A stretch of 62,446 nt of DNA from Corynebacterium sp. (lineage in GTDB: Bacteria; Actinomycetota; Actinomycetes; Mycobacteriales; Mycobacteriaceae). Below are positions 42,446-56,571 of this stretch, piece by piece (position 1 is the stretch's first letter; the number at the start of each line of letters is the position of its first letter). The translations under genes were made by a program, and so were the position numbers. The stretch is taken from assembly GCF_022712195.1 (NCBI RefSeq), contig NZ_JALAGY010000018.1, positions 1 to 62,446 on the forward strand, in the 5' to 3' direction. The notes under the pieces were generated by a model. It was not told the origin of the DNA, did not search any database, and saw only the letters and a program-made list of their open reading frames with translations.

Positions 42446-42807
42446 TCAGGACTCGTTTTCGGTGGGCTCAGCCTCCTGCACCCGCTCCGGGTCGATGGTC
42501 ACGCTCAGGCCGCCGACCAGCCCCGTCGCGGCGTTGTAGAGCACCGCCATCACCGGGGCGAAGAGGGTCACGACGATGAACTCCAGCAGCCCGACACCCA
42601 GCGCGACACCGAAGTACAGCCCCGCGGAGAGGCTGTCGGCGCCGATGAGGTCGGCCAGCAGGTTGTTCATCCGGTCCCACACCCCGGCCAACCCCAGGAA
42701 GATGTAGATCAGGGCTGCGGCGACCATCCAGGCGGCGAAGACGCAGGCGCTGAGGATCGCGCCGATCTTCAGCGCGCTCAGCGGCGCGACCTCCCGGACC
42801 GAGGCCC

Positions 42808-42811
<4 letters not shown>
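42446..42811 (-). CDS. DUF3566 transmembrane protein downstream of gyrA
   Basis: The 121-residue protein has two main hydrophobic helices (~14-41 and ~62-95) and an acidic C terminus, the DUF3566 pattern. It overlaps gyrA by 4 bp. A DUF3566 gene follows gyrA in mycobacteria and most corynebacteria, so synteny supports the call. The function is unknown; a link with division or envelope is suspected for the family but not shown here. Confidence 0.9.
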
Positions 42812-45312
<2,501 letters not shown>

Positions 45313-45439
45313 TTCGGTGCGATCCCTTCCAGAAGACTAGGTGTAGACCCGGTAATCTTACCACTTCACCGCCCATATCCGGGCCAGGTGCGTACGATGG
45401 GCGGGGACGTCGACCGCCGTAATGAAGGAAAGCCTGTCC

Positions 45440-46270
45440 ATGCCCCGTCCCGCCCGGCCCGTCCACACCGCCACCGTGACCGGAACGTCACTGATCTCCC
45501 GTGACATGGTGCGGGTGACCCTCTCGTGCGAGTCACTCCCCTACTCCGGACTGCACCACACCGACCACTACGTGAAGCTCCTCTTCCCGCCGGCCGGCGC
45601 CACCTACACCTGGCCCTTCGACCCCGCGGCGGTCCGCGAGGAGCTGCCGCGCGACCAGTGGCCGGTGACCCGCACCTACACGCTGCGGTCCTGGGACGCC
45701 GACGCGCGGACGGTCGACATCGACTTCGTCTCGCACGGGGACTCGGGCCTCGCCGGCCCCTGGGCGGACGCCGCCCGGCCCGGTGACCAGATCGCCTTCA
45801 TGGGCCCCGGCGGCGCCTGGCACCCGGAGGACGGGCACACGGTCTTCGCCGGCGACGAGGCCGCGGCACCGGCGATCATGGCGGGCATCGAGGCACTGCC
45901 GCCGGGGGCGACAGCGGAGGCGTGGATCGAGGTGGCCGACGCGGAGGCGCGGCTGCCCCACCCCGCGCACCCGGGGGCCACCGTCCACTGGGTGACGCGC
46001 GACGGGGCGACCCACGGCACGGAGCTCGTACGCGCGGTGACCGCGGCAGGCGTGCCCTCCGGGGACACCCGGTGGTTCATCCACGGGGTGGCGGAGATGA
46101 TCCGCGACCTGCGGCGGTTCCTCTTCGTGGACAACGGCGTCCCGAAGTCGGAGGTGTCGATCTCCGGCTACTGGCGGCTCGGGATGGTCGAGGACGAGTG
46201 GCAGGCCAGCAAGCGGGAGTTCACCGAGGACATCGAGGCCAGCGAGGCTCAGGCAGCGGCGAAGAGGTAG
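45440..46270 (+). CDS. Siderophore-interacting protein (FAD-dependent ferric-siderophore reductase)
   Basis: I start at ATG 45440, with GAAGGAAAG upstream; an in-frame ATG at 45422 is weaker. The 276-residue protein has an N-terminal FAD-binding domain with R-T-Y-T-L-R-S-W and S-H-G-D-S-G-L-A-G-P-W, and a C-terminal SIP domain with A-G-D-E-A-A-A-P and Y-W-R-L-G. These proteins reduce iron bound to imported siderophores, releasing Fe2+. The gene is divergent from gyrA with 127 bp between. I see no good DtxR box there. Its end overlaps the flavin reductase gene by 22 bp. Confidence 0.92.
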   Translation: MPRPARPVHTATVTGTSLISRDMVRVTLSCESLPYSGLHHTDHYVKLLFPPAGATYTWPFDPAAVREELPRDQWPVTRTYTLRSWDADARTVDIDFVSHGDSGLAGPWADAARPGDQIAFMGPGGAWHPEDGHTVFAGDEAAAPAIMAGIEALPPGATAEAWIEVADAEARLPHPAHPGATVHWVTRDGATHGTELVRAVTAAGVPSGDTRWFIHGVAEMIRDLRRFLFVDNGVPKSEVSISGYWRLGMVEDEWQASKREFTEDIEASEAQAAAKR

Positions 46271-46674
46271 TCGCGCTGCTCGGGGGCGATGTCACCGGTG
46301 CGGCGCCCGGAGACGCTCATCAGCGCCACGGTGTGCCGACCTGCGTCGAACTCCTGGTAGAGACGCGCCGTGAGGTGCACCGCAGCACCCTCGACGACAC
46401 CTACTCCGCCCTCCGCGGTCAGGGACTGGGCGATGTTCGCGACGCCGATGGTCTGGAGCGGGTTCAGGACCGAGATCCCCAGCCTCGGGGCGGTGCGGAG
46501 TTCCTGCCAGGCGGGGTCGTCGGTGGGGATCCGGACGGAGACCAGGCCGGGGGCGAGACTCTCGTCGAAGTAGGAGTCGATGACCACACACATCATGCGA
46601 CCGTTGACCTCTGCTGCCAGGACGGCCAGGGGAAGACGGGGTGCGGACGCGGTGTCCGTGTGTGCTGTGATCAT
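46249..46674 (-). CDS. Flavin reductase-like protein (SsuE/SsuI-type partner)
   Basis: The product is 141 residues from ATG 46674, with the split-barrel flavin reductase pattern (L-A-V-L-A-A-E-V-N-G-R-M, V-S-V-R-I-P-T-D, R-L-G-I-S-V-L-N, R-Y-x-H-like tail region H-T-V-A-L-M-S-V). Such proteins supply reduced FMN to two-component monooxygenases, here probably the SsuD encoded at 49593. Two McbR-like sites lie in its 302-bp upstream gap, one 10 bp before the start codon, so it has its own sulfur-controlled promoter. It overlaps the siderophore-interacting gene tail to tail. Confidence 0.75.
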   Translation of the reverse strand: MITAHTDTASAPRLPLAVLAAEVNGRMMCVVIDSYFDESLAPGLVSVRIPTDDPAWQELRTAPRLGISVLNPLQTIGVANIAQSLTAEGGVGVVEGAAVHLTARLYQEFDAGRHTVALMSVSGRRTGDIAPEQRDYLFAAA

Positions 46675-46683
46675 GAGGACCAG

Positions 46684-46699
46684 TAGACCACTCTGTCTA
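46684..46699. promoter_or_regulatory. McbR-like operator, perfect consensus
   Basis: TAGACCACTCTGTCTA fits the McbR motif TAGAC-N6-GTCTA exactly. It lies 10 bp upstream of the flavin reductase start codon. McbR represses sulfur and methionine genes in corynebacteria. Confidence 0.75.
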
Positions 46700-46763
46700 C
46701 GAATGCGCAAGGGGGTCGACGGCGGAATTCGACATCGCCCCTGGTGGGACCGTGAATATATTG

Positions 46764-46779
46764 TAGACAGAGCGGTCTG
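46764..46779. promoter_or_regulatory. McbR-like operator overlapping the -10 of the flavin reductase
   Basis: TAGACAGAGCGGTCTG matches TAGAC-N6-GTCTA with one difference. On the minus strand its end merges with TACAAT, a good -10 box, so binding would block transcription. It lies 80 bp from the perfect site. The rest of the gap 46675-46976 shows no gene. Confidence 0.7.
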
Positions 46780-46976
46780 CATCATTGTCGGCCGCTCCCG
46801 GGCCGTAGCCGGACGGCAGGGACGGGGTCCATGACGCCGACTCAGCGTGGCGGGCGGGCGCAACGTCGCCCGGAGGTGGTTTCCGACGCGCCCTTCCGGG
46901 GGTGGGTCGAATATCATCACTGTGACGGTAGACCACTGCCCCGGCGGACGGTGGCCGACGGGGCCGCTCCCCACCC

Positions 46977-47774
46977 TCACACGTGACTGACCGAGGAGAT
47001 CATCTCCGAGACGCGGCGGCGGAGCTCGACGATCTCGGGATTCGTCGAGAGTTCACGCAGACGAGCCTGGATGGTTTCACGTGGAACATCGGAGGTGACG
47101 TCGATCCGGAGAGAATGAGGGACCTCCACCACGTCCAGCACGCGACCGGGACGCGCAGCCATCACCACGACCCGGTGCCCCAGAAGGAGAGCCTCCTCCA
47201 CGCTGTGCGTGACGAACACGATCGAAGGGAAGGACGTCGCCCAGACCCGGAGAAGCTCAGCCTGAAGTTGCTCACGGGTGAAAGGATCGAGGGCGCCGAA
47301 CGGCTCGTCCATCAGGACATGCTCCGGACCCGCCGCGAGCACCCGGGCGATCTGCACACGTTGCTGCATCCCCCCGGAGAGCTCATGAGGATAACGTTCC
47401 GACGCCTCCGACAGACCGACCAGGCCGAGAAGCTCCTTCGCTCTCTCCGCCTTACCCTCTGAACCGGAGTACCGGTGGGACAGGTGCACGTTCTCCTCGA
47501 CCGTGTACCAGGGGAACAACGTCGGCTGCTGGAAGACGACGCCGCGGTCCGTCCCCGGACTCCGGACCTCCTTCCCGTCCGCAGTCACACGTCCCGACGT
47601 CGGGCGGAGAAAGCCCGCCAACAGACGCAGCAGAGTCGACTTCCCGCACCCCGACGGCCCGACGAGACACACGATCTCCCCGTCCCGGACGTCCAGCGAG
47701 ATATCGCGGAGCGCCTCCACCTCTCCCCCGTTCTGCGTCCGGTACACCTCACCGACACCCTCAAGAGCAATCAT
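46977..47774 (-). CDS. Sulfonate/taurine ABC importer ATP-binding protein
   Basis: ATG 47774 overlaps the binding-protein stop codon (ATGA), behind GGAGGA. The 265-residue protein has Walker A G-P-S-G-C-G-K-S-T, a Q-loop with F-Q-Q-P-T-L-F-P-W, signature L-S-G-G-M-Q-Q-R and Walker B H-V-L-M-D-E-P-F-G-A-L-D, as in SsuB/TauB ATPases. It energises the permease encoded two genes upstream. It is the last gene of the SsuD-permease-binding protein-ATPase operon. A parS-like sequence lies inside the gene at 47073. Confidence 0.93.
   Translation of the reverse strand: MIALEGVGEVYRTQNGGEVEALRDISLDVRDGEIVCLVGPSGCGKSTLLRLLAGFLRPTSGRVTADGKEVRSPGTDRGVVFQQPTLFPWYTVEENVHLSHRYSGSEGKAERAKELLGLVGLSEASERYPHELSGGMQQRVQIARVLAAGPEHVLMDEPFGALDPFTREQLQAELLRVWATSFPSIVFVTHSVEEALLLGHRVVVMAARPGRVLDVVEVPHSLRIDVTSDVPRETIQARLRELSTNPEIVELRRRVSEMISSVSHV
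47073..47088. promoter_or_regulatory. parS: parS-like ParB-binding site inside the sulfonate ATPase gene
   Basis: GGTTTCACGTGGAACA matches parS (TGTTTCACGTGAAACA) at 14 of 16 positions. It is 11 kb from the dnaA-dnaN origin region. Intragenic parS sites are common in bacteria. Confidence 0.7.
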
Positions 47775-48817
47775 CGCCTGTCCTCCCACAAGTCAGTCCG
47801 TACCACGTCCGAATAGTCCTTCCGAGCTGTCGGTATGTCTCCCTGGTCCACCAGGAACTCCGCCGTCGAACGGAGAGCATCAGCGACATCACCGAGATAC
47901 TCCACCTGCTCCGCACCCCTGATGAACTGCTGTCCGTCGACCTGAAGCCTGGCCGCCTCCTCGTCCATCCCGGACGCCGTGGCATTCACCGACACGAAGT
48001 CGTCCGAGTCCCCGGAGTCGTCCGCGACCCGTGCCTCGAGGTCCAGCCACGTACGTAGAAGGTCCGGGTTCTTTTCCATCCACGGGTTCGAGGCCAACGT
48101 CACGTTGTAGGTGGCGTGTCCGTGAGCGGCCTGCTCCTCGGAATCCGTGAGCACTGTTCCGGGAATGGCCCCGCCCATGCCGTCCTTCAGTTCCTGGAGC
48201 GTGGGATCCCAGACATACGCGGCGTCTATCCTGTCGGACTTCCACGCCGCCGGGAGCTTGTCCGGCGAGATGTTCGTGATCTCGACGTCCCGGCCCGGGT
48301 CGAGCCCGGCGTCGATGAGTGCATTGAGGAGCGAGTAGTGCGCCGTGGACGAGAACGGCACGGCGATACGGCTACCCTTGAGGTCCTTGATCTCCGTGGC
48401 GTCCTTGGCGACGAGCGCCTCCGTCGTCCCGATGACCGAGTTCGCCTGGACCACCGACACGTCCAGGTCCAACGGTGCGCTGAGCGCCTTCGTCGTCGGG
48501 GTCGAACCGAGTGCGGCGAGATCCACCGAGCCTGCGGCGAAGCCCTGGACGATGTCCTGCCCCGTCGGGTAACGCGTCCATTCGACCTTCGCCTTCGGCA
48601 GGCACGCCTCGGCGAGCCCCGTCGCCTGGGTGTACAGGTCGGTGGCCGGCCCGCCGAGGTAGGCGACACGGACCGTGCCCTCAGCCTCGGAGGGTTTCAC
48701 GGGACACACCGCGTCCTCTCCCCTGTCCTTCCACTCACTGGCCGGCGGACCGACACAGCCGGCGACCGCCGTCAGGGTCAGCGCGGCGACCACCGCGCCG
48801 GTTCTCCGTAAAGTCAC
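47771..48817 (-). CDS. Sulfonate/taurine ABC transporter substrate-binding lipoprotein
   Basis: GTG 48817 overlaps the permease stop codon (GTGA). The 348-residue protein has a signal peptide with lipobox V-A-G-C (Cys21) and a two-lobe TauA/SsuA-type domain with V-A-Y-L-G-G-P, A-A-L-G-S-T-P-T-T-K and S-S-T-A-H-Y-S-L-L-N-A-L. It captures a sulfonate, probably taurine or an alkanesulfonate, at the outer face of the membrane and delivers it to the permease. A degenerate parS-like match at 48693 (13 of 16) was not annotated. Confidence 0.9.
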   Translation of the reverse strand: MTLRRTGAVVAALTLTAVAGCVGPPASEWKDRGEDAVCPVKPSEAEGTVRVAYLGGPATDLYTQATGLAEACLPKAKVEWTRYPTGQDIVQGFAAGSVDLAALGSTPTTKALSAPLDLDVSVVQANSVIGTTEALVAKDATEIKDLKGSRIAVPFSSTAHYSLLNALIDAGLDPGRDVEITNISPDKLPAAWKSDRIDAAYVWDPTLQELKDGMGGAIPGTVLTDSEEQAAHGHATYNVTLASNPWMEKNPDLLRTWLDLEARVADDSGDSDDFVSVNATASGMDEEAARLQVDGQQFIRGAEQVEYLGDVADALRSTAEFLVDQGDIPTARKDYSDVVRTDLWEDRR

Positions 48818-49596
48818 TGTTTCGTCCTCCAGGGTGAGAAGCGGGCCTCTACGGCCAGCATCAGTGTGTCGACGATCAACGCGGCGACGCCGATCACGAT
48901 GATGCAGGCGATGGTGAGGGATGTGTCCAGTTGTGTTCCCGAGATGTAGGCCAGGCCGCCGATGCCCGGGATTCCGTCGTTCATCTCCGCGGCGACGATC
49001 GCCGACCAGCACAGGCCGGCGGCCACACGGGAGCCGCTGATGATCTCGGGTAGTGCCGCGGGGAGTTCGACAGTGCGGAAGACCTGCCGACGGCTTGCGC
49101 CGAGCGACGTCGCTGCCCGAATCCAGTCCTGCCGGACCCCGGTGACACCGAGCAGCGTCGCAACGGCGACTGTGGGAAAGGCGGCGAGGAACAGGAGGAT
49201 GACCTTCGACTGGTCTCCGATCCCGAACCACACGATGAGCAGACCGATGTAGCCCAGTGGCGGAAGTGCGCGGAGGAAGGACAGGTACGGTTCGACGACA
49301 CTCCGCGCCGTGGGGTTGGACCCCAGCCACCATCCGACCAGAACCCCGACGACGATGCCGGCGGACAGTCCGACGGCGATCCGTTGGAGGGTGGCGAGCA
49401 GGTGCTGCCAGAGGAAGTAGTCCTGGACTCCGCACTGTGTGCCGCAGAGGTTGGTCTCGACGAGCCTGCGTGCCACCTCCCCCGGTCCGGGAAGGAGCAC
49501 CGGGTCGATTCCCGTGAAACGGGCGATCGCCCACCAGAGGGCGATCGCACCGGCGAAGACGAGTAGATGAAGGGGAAGTCTCCTGGTGTTCGTCAT
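48814..49596 (-). CDS. Sulfonate/taurine ABC transporter permease
   Basis: The 260-residue protein has about six helices and the importer loop E-A-A-like motif (A-A-T-S-L-G-A-S-R-R-Q-V-F-R-T-V-E-L-P-A-A-L-P-E-I), as in SsuC/TauC permeases. It overlaps ssuD and the binding-protein gene by 4 bp each, so the four genes form a tightly coupled operon. An unusual C-G-T-Q-C-G segment lies in the first periplasmic loop. The substrate is inferred from the neighbouring SsuD. Confidence 0.9.
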   Translation of the reverse strand: MTNTRRLPLHLLVFAGAIALWWAIARFTGIDPVLLPGPGEVARRLVETNLCGTQCGVQDYFLWQHLLATLQRIAVGLSAGIVVGVLVGWWLGSNPTARSVVEPYLSFLRALPPLGYIGLLIVWFGIGDQSKVILLFLAAFPTVAVATLLGVTGVRQDWIRAATSLGASRRQVFRTVELPAALPEIISGSRVAAGLCWSAIVAAEMNDGIPGIGGLAYISGTQLDTSLTIACIIVIGVAALIVDTLMLAVEARFSPWRTKQ

Positions 49597-50732
49597 GCGG
49601 CGGCATTCATCACAGTGACGCCACGGGCCCGGAGTGCGGGGACGACCCCCTCCCCCACCCGGAATGTCTCCTCGAGATGCGGCACTCCGGAGAGGATCAC
49701 GTGACCGACGCCGACGCGACGGTAGTCGTCGATCCGCTCAGCGACCTCGTCGTAGGACCCGACAAGAGCCGTGCCAGCCCCGCCGCGCACCAGACCGATG
49801 CCGGCCCAGAGGTTCGGGGCGATCTCCAGGGTACGGGCGTCCTGACCCCTGTCGAAGTCGGAGCCTGCACCGTGCAGTTCCGTCATGCGTCGTTGCCCCT
49901 CAGACTGGGAAGTGGCGAGCCCTTCCTGGGCGGCACGGACGCGCTCGGGGTCCAGGGAGTCGAGGAGTCGCTGCGCCTCACGCCATGCCTCGTCCGCCGT
50001 CGGTCGGGCGATCACGTGGAGACGCACCCCGTACTCCAGCTCACGTCCGTGGAACTCGGCCCGCCGACGCACCCGGCTGATCTTCTCCGCCACCTGCTCG
50101 GGTGGTTCACCCCAGGTAAGGTAGACGTCCGCACGTTTCGCCGCGACCTCGATCCCTTCGTCCGAGGACCCGCCGAGGAAGACCGGAGGGCTGACCGCCG
50201 GTCGACGCCGGAGCGCCGCCTCCTCGACACTGAGATGTTTCCCGTGAAACGTCAGCGGTTCCGGGGAGTTCCAGAGGTGGTCGGTGACGTGCAGCGTCTC
50301 GTCGGCGATCGCGTACCGCTCAGCCTTGGTGGTGAAGTCCCCGAAAGCCCTCTGTTCGGCGTCCTCTCCCCCGACCACCACGTTGAGCAGCAGCCTGTCG
50401 CCCGAGAGTTCCTGGTAGGTCAGTGCCTGGTGTGCCGTCAGCGTGGGCCCGATGAGTCCCGGTCGCAGAGCCACGAGGAACTTCAGCCTGGTCGTCGCCC
50501 CGAGCAGCGCCGCGGTGGTCACCCAGGCGTCCTGGCACCACCGACCCGTGGGGGTGAGCACCGACTCGAATCCGTTGTACTCCGCGGCGCGGGCGACCTG
50601 GGTAAGATAGTCGAGGTCAGCGGGCCTTTCACCGGATTCCGGGCCGGCACCGTGGCCTCCGCCGACGATCTCCCGCGAGTCACCGGAGGTGGGGAGGAAC
50701 CAGTGCAGTGTGACGTTCTGTGAGTCTGTCAT
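49593..50732 (-). CDS. ssuD: SsuD: FMNH2-dependent alkanesulfonate monooxygenase
   Basis: The 379-residue protein (E. coli SsuD 381) is a luciferase-type TIM barrel with L-H-W-F-L-P-T, the cysteine and H-x-x-x-x-Y-type signature region, F-L-V-A-L-R-P-G-L, V-V-G-G-E-D, and G-S-Y-D-E-V-A-E-R-I near the end. It splits C-S bonds of sulfonates to release sulfite, using reduced FMN from a partner reductase. ATG 50732 lies 11 bp behind one McbR-like site (50743) with a second at 50794. It is the first gene of the importer operon. A parS-like site lies inside it at 50236. Confidence 0.94.
   Translation of the reverse strand: MTDSQNVTLHWFLPTSGDSREIVGGGHGAGPESGERPADLDYLTQVARAAEYNGFESVLTPTGRWCQDAWVTTAALLGATTRLKFLVALRPGLIGPTLTAHQALTYQELSGDRLLLNVVVGGEDAEQRAFGDFTTKAERYAIADETLHVTDHLWNSPEPLTFHGKHLSVEEAALRRRPAVSPPVFLGGSSDEGIEVAAKRADVYLTWGEPPEQVAEKISRVRRRAEFHGRELEYGVRLHVIARPTADEAWREAQRLLDSLDPERVRAAQEGLATSQSEGQRRMTELHGAGSDFDRGQDARTLEIAPNLWAGIGLVRGGAGTALVGSYDEVAERIDDYRRVGVGHVILSGVPHLEETFRVGEGVVPALRARGVTVMNAAA
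50236..50251. promoter_or_regulatory. parS: parS-like ParB-binding site inside ssuD
   Basis: TGTTTCCCGTGAAACG matches parS at 14 of 16 positions. It lies 3.2 kb from the site at 47073, inside coding sequence. Confidence 0.65.
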
Positions 50733-50742
50733 GACGGATGAG

Positions 50743-50758
50743 TAGACCATTCGGTCTG
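50743..50758. promoter_or_regulatory. McbR-like operator, ssuD side
   Basis: TAGACCATTCGGTCTG matches TAGAC-N6-GTCTA with one difference. It lies 11 bp upstream of the ssuD start codon. Confidence 0.7.
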
Positions 50759-50793
50759 CCGTCGCCGCCAACATTTCGTTCGCGGTGAATCTA

Positions 50794-50809
50794 TAGACCG
50801 ATCGGTCTG
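50794..50809. promoter_or_regulatory. McbR-like operator between ssuD and the ROK gene
   Basis: TAGACCGATCGGTCTG matches TAGAC-N6-GTCTA with one difference, and its core AGACCGATCGGTCT is a perfect 14-bp palindrome. It overlaps the region expected for the -35 of the ROK gene and the promoter of ssuD, so it can serve both. Confidence 0.72.
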
Positions 50810-50830
50810 TCTTTTCAGCGTGAACTGAAT

Positions 50831-50836
50831 TATCCT
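50831..50836 (+). promoter_or_regulatory. -10 element for the ROK regulator gene
   Basis: TATCCT lies 7 bp before the ATG at 50844, the spacing expected for a leaderless transcript. The McbR-like site at 50794 lies over the expected -35. Confidence 0.45.
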
Positions 50837-50843
50837 GAACCCC

Positions 50844-51973
50844 ATGACCACAGCCCGACTCTCCGCGACTGCGCACTTCACCGCACCCGTCACCGGACCT
50901 GCCCGGTGCCTGCACCAGATCCGCACCACCCCGGGGATCACCCGGGGCCGGCTGCACGAGGATCTCGGCATGTCGCAGCCCACCGTGACGCGGCACGTCA
51001 GTGCCCTCATCGACGCGGGCCTCGTGGAACAGGTCTCCCCCACCACCGCGGGCGGTGTGGGCCGCCCCGGCACCACGCTGCGCCCCGACGGCCGCGCCGT
51101 CACCGCCCTCGGCGCCCATGTCGGCCTGCGCAGTACCCAGCTCGTTGCCGTCGACGGTGCGGGCCGCCCCCTGCGCAAGCGCACGCTGCGGCTCCCTGTC
51201 GCCGACCTGACCCCCGGTGAGGCCATGGAGGCCGTCCAGCACGCTCTCTCGGCCCTCGGACGCGATCTCCCGTCACCCGTGGGCCTCGGGATCGCCTTCT
51301 CCGCCCACGTGGACTACGCCGGGCGCATCACCTCACCGTCCTACGGGTGGGAGGACGTCGACCCCGTCGCCTACCTCGACCCCGACCTCCCTGTCGCCGT
51401 CTCCACCGGTGTCAGTGCCATGGCCGGGTCCGAGCTGACCAGCTCACCCCTGTCCCTCGAACGCGACCCGCTGGCGTCCACGCTCTACGTGTACGCCCGT
51501 GAGCTGGTCGGCCACGCCTGGATCGTCGGCAACGCCGTCCACCAGCCGTACACCGGCTCCGCGCCCACCGCCTTCAACGAGATCGCCGGGTCCGGCAGCT
51601 TCTCCGGCGGTCACGGCCACCCCCTCGGATCCACCGCGGTCCTCGACGCGGCACGGCACCGCGGGCTGAACGTCTCCACGGTGCCGGACCTCGTCGGTCT
51701 CGCCGAGGTCAACCCGGTCGCGCGGGCGATCCTGGACGAGCGGGCGGAACTCCTGTCCCGGATCATCTCCCTGGCCGTCGACGTCGTGGACCCGTCCACC
51801 GTGGTCTTCGCCGGTGAGACGTTCACCGCCGACCCGGGGACCGTGCGGATCATCGCCGAGAGCCTGCGCGGGACGGGCCGGCAGCTGAGCATCCAGCGGG
51901 CCGGCGACGGCATCCTGTCACGTGCCGCGGCCGTGACCGCGTTGCACCGCCTGTGGCAGGACCCGCTGGCCTT

Positions 51974-51977
<4 letters not shown>
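50844..51977 (+). CDS. ssuR: ROK-family transcriptional regulator, SsuR-like
   Basis: The 377-residue protein has an N-terminal winged helix-turn-helix (R-T-T-P-G-I-T-R-G-R-L-H-E-D-L-G-M-S-Q-P) and a ROK domain with G-L-G-I-A-F-S-A, N-E-I-A-G and a C-terminal F-A-G-E-T-F segment. In Corynebacterium glutamicum the ROK protein SsuR activates the ssu sulfonate genes and lies in the gyrA-gyrB region; here it is divergent from ssuD, so the symbol is given by context. The expected Zn-binding ROK cysteine cluster is not seen. The gene overlaps the convergent hydrolase by 4 bp. Confidence 0.85.
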
Positions 51978-54884
<2,907 letters not shown>

Positions 54885-54915
54885 TTAACCCCCACATTGT
54901 ACCAGGTAAAAGGGC

Positions 54916-55425
54916 TCAGCCGTAGGTGTCACGGGGACCGCGGCCCTTCACGTGCAGGGGTCCGTGCCGCCAACTCGGTGCCTTCGGACCGTAGATCTTC
55001 AGTTCCGCGACGACGTCGGGTCCGACGCGTCGGGCGATGGTCGACAGGATGGTGCTCTGCATCAGCCGGAGATTCGTCGCCCATGCCGTGGAATCGCACT
55101 CCACGTGCAGCTGGCGCTTCTTCTCGTTGTACATCACCACACGGGTGTGCCGGCCGATGTTCTCCCCGACGATCTCCGGCCAGGCACTGCGCAGCGACCC
55201 GGCGGCGAAGTTGCGGCTCCACCCGTTCCGCTTGATCTCCCGCTTCACCAGCTCGCTGAACTGGCCGGGATCGCGGTAGCTGCGGTCCGGGCGTCCGTCG
55301 TAGCGGGTCTTCATCCGCTTCGGACGACGCCCTGTCTTCCGGACCGGACGGCCCGGCTTCCCCGCCGCCGCACGGAGCATCTCCATGCGTTCGGCGACGG
55401 GGTCACGGTCGGCCCCGGCGCTCAC
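54916..55425 (-). CDS. dciA: DciA: DUF721 helicase-loading factor
   Basis: The 169-residue protein has the DUF721 pattern ([28 protein letters not shown]). DciA is the ancestral loader of the replicative helicase DnaB in bacteria without DnaC. It starts with a GTG overlapping the end of recF, in the conserved dnaA-dnaN-recF-dciA-gyrB order. Confidence 0.93.
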   Translation of the reverse strand: MSAGADRDPVAERMEMLRAAAGKPGRPVRKTGRRPKRMKTRYDGRPDRSYRDPGQFSELVKREIKRNGWSRNFAAGSLRSAWPEIVGENIGRHTRVVMYNEKKRQLHVECDSTAWATNLRLMQSTILSTIARRVGPDVVAELKIYGPKAPSWRHGPLHVKGRGPRDTYG

Positions 55426-56567
55426 CTGTCGAGCTCCGAGATCCGCCCGTCCTCCGTGTCACGCGCGGAGACGGTGTGCACGGCCGCGACGGCCCGCAGA
55501 TCATCGGGGATGTCGTCGCCGACCGCGGCGGTGATCAGCACCTGCTCCGCCTCAGCGGCGAGGTCGACCAGGGCCCGACGGCGCGCGCGGTCGAGTTCGG
55601 CGAAGACGTCGTCGAGGATGACGACGGGTTCGGTCCCGTCGGCCCGGTGCATCCGGTGCGCCGCCAACCTCAGCGTCAGGGCGAAGGACCACGACTCGCC
55701 GTGGCTGGCGAACCCCTTCGCCGGCTGGGTGCCGAGCACCAGCGTCATGTCGTCACGGTGCGGACCTGTCAGCGTGGTGCCCCGGTCGATCTCCGCGTCG
55801 CGCCGTCGGGCGAACTCCTCGAGCAGCACGGCCTCGGCGACATCCGGGTCGAGAAGCTGCGGCTCCCCGGGCTCCCCCAGGTCAAGGGTGGTCGAGTAGC
55901 AGATCAGCGCAGGACGCGACCCCGGTGCCAGGCGTGCGTAGGTGTCCCGGACATGAGGTTGCAGATCATGGACCAGCTGCGCCCGGGCCGACATGATCTG
56001 GCCACCGAGGTGCGCCAGCCGGGAGTCCCAGACGTCGAGGGTGGCCAGCGCGTCGTCGTCCACGCCCTGGCGCAGCAACGCGTTGCGCTGCCTCAGCGCC
56101 TTGTCGTAGTCCGAGCGGACCCCGGCGAGGCGCGGGTACCGCGCGATCATCGTCTGGTCCAGGAAGGCCCGCCGTTGTTCCGGCTCGCCGCGCACCAGTG
56201 CGAGGTCCTCCGGGGCGAACAGGGTGGTGCGGACGATCCCGGCGATGCCCCGCTGGTTCTTCACCTGCGTCCTGTTGACGGCGGCCTGGTTGGCGCCCCG
56301 GGCGTTCAACACCAGGTGGGCGGTGAGTTCCCGGCCGTGGTTCACCGCCGTCGCGGAGAGGCGGGCGGACTCGCAACCCTCCCTGACCAGTGCCGCGTCC
56401 GAGCTGACCCGGTGCGAACCCTGGTGGGCCAGGTAGCCCACAGCCTCCACGATGTTGGTCTTGCCGTTGCCGTTCGGTCCGGTGAACACGGTGACGCCGG
56501 GGTCCAGGTCGAGGTCGAGCTGGCGCCAGGACCGGAAGTCACCGAGGTGGAGCGAGCGAATGTACAT
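55422..56567 (-). CDS. recF: RecF: DNA replication/repair ATPase
   Basis: The 381-residue SMC-like ATPase has Walker [10 protein letters not shown], a Q-loop region, signature G-S-x-x and Walker [13 protein letters not shown]. RecF with RecO and RecR loads RecA at stalled forks. It lies 4 bp after dnaN and overlaps dciA by 4 bp, as in other actinobacteria. Confidence 0.97.
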   Translation of the reverse strand: MYIRSLHLGDFRSWRQLDLDLDPGVTVFTGPNGNGKTNIVEAVGYLAHQGSHRVSSDAALVREGCESARLSATAVNHGRELTAHLVLNARGANQAAVNRTQVKNQRGIAGIVRTTLFAPEDLALVRGEPEQRRAFLDQTMIARYPRLAGVRSDYDKALRQRNALLRQGVDDDALATLDVWDSRLAHLGGQIMSARAQLVHDLQPHVRDTYARLAPGSRPALICYSTTLDLGEPGEPQLLDPDVAEAVLLEEFARRRDAEIDRGTTLTGPHRDDMTLVLGTQPAKGFASHGESWSFALTLRLAAHRMHRADGTEPVVILDDVFAELDRARRRALVDLAAEAEQVLITAAVGDDIPDDLRAVAAVHTVSARDTEDGRISELDR

Positions 56568-56571
56568 CCGG

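Noticed and set aside
45313..45439. DtxR box in front of the siderophore-interacting protein gene
   Set aside because: Expected from function, but no stretch there approaches the 19-bp consensus; the nearest (ACTAGGTGTAGACCCGG) has too few matches.
46697..46936. Small gene in the gap upstream of the flavin reductase
   Set aside because: The open frame overlaps the promoter and operators, has no ribosome site and shows no protein-like composition.
48693..48708. GGTTTCACGGGACACA as a fourth parS site
   Set aside because: Only 13 of 16 positions match and it lies inside a conserved coding region (binding-protein gene), so it is treated as chance.
49509..49524. CGATTCCCGTGAAACG as a parS site
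   Set aside because: 12 of 16 matches with a broken left arm, below the level of the other sites.
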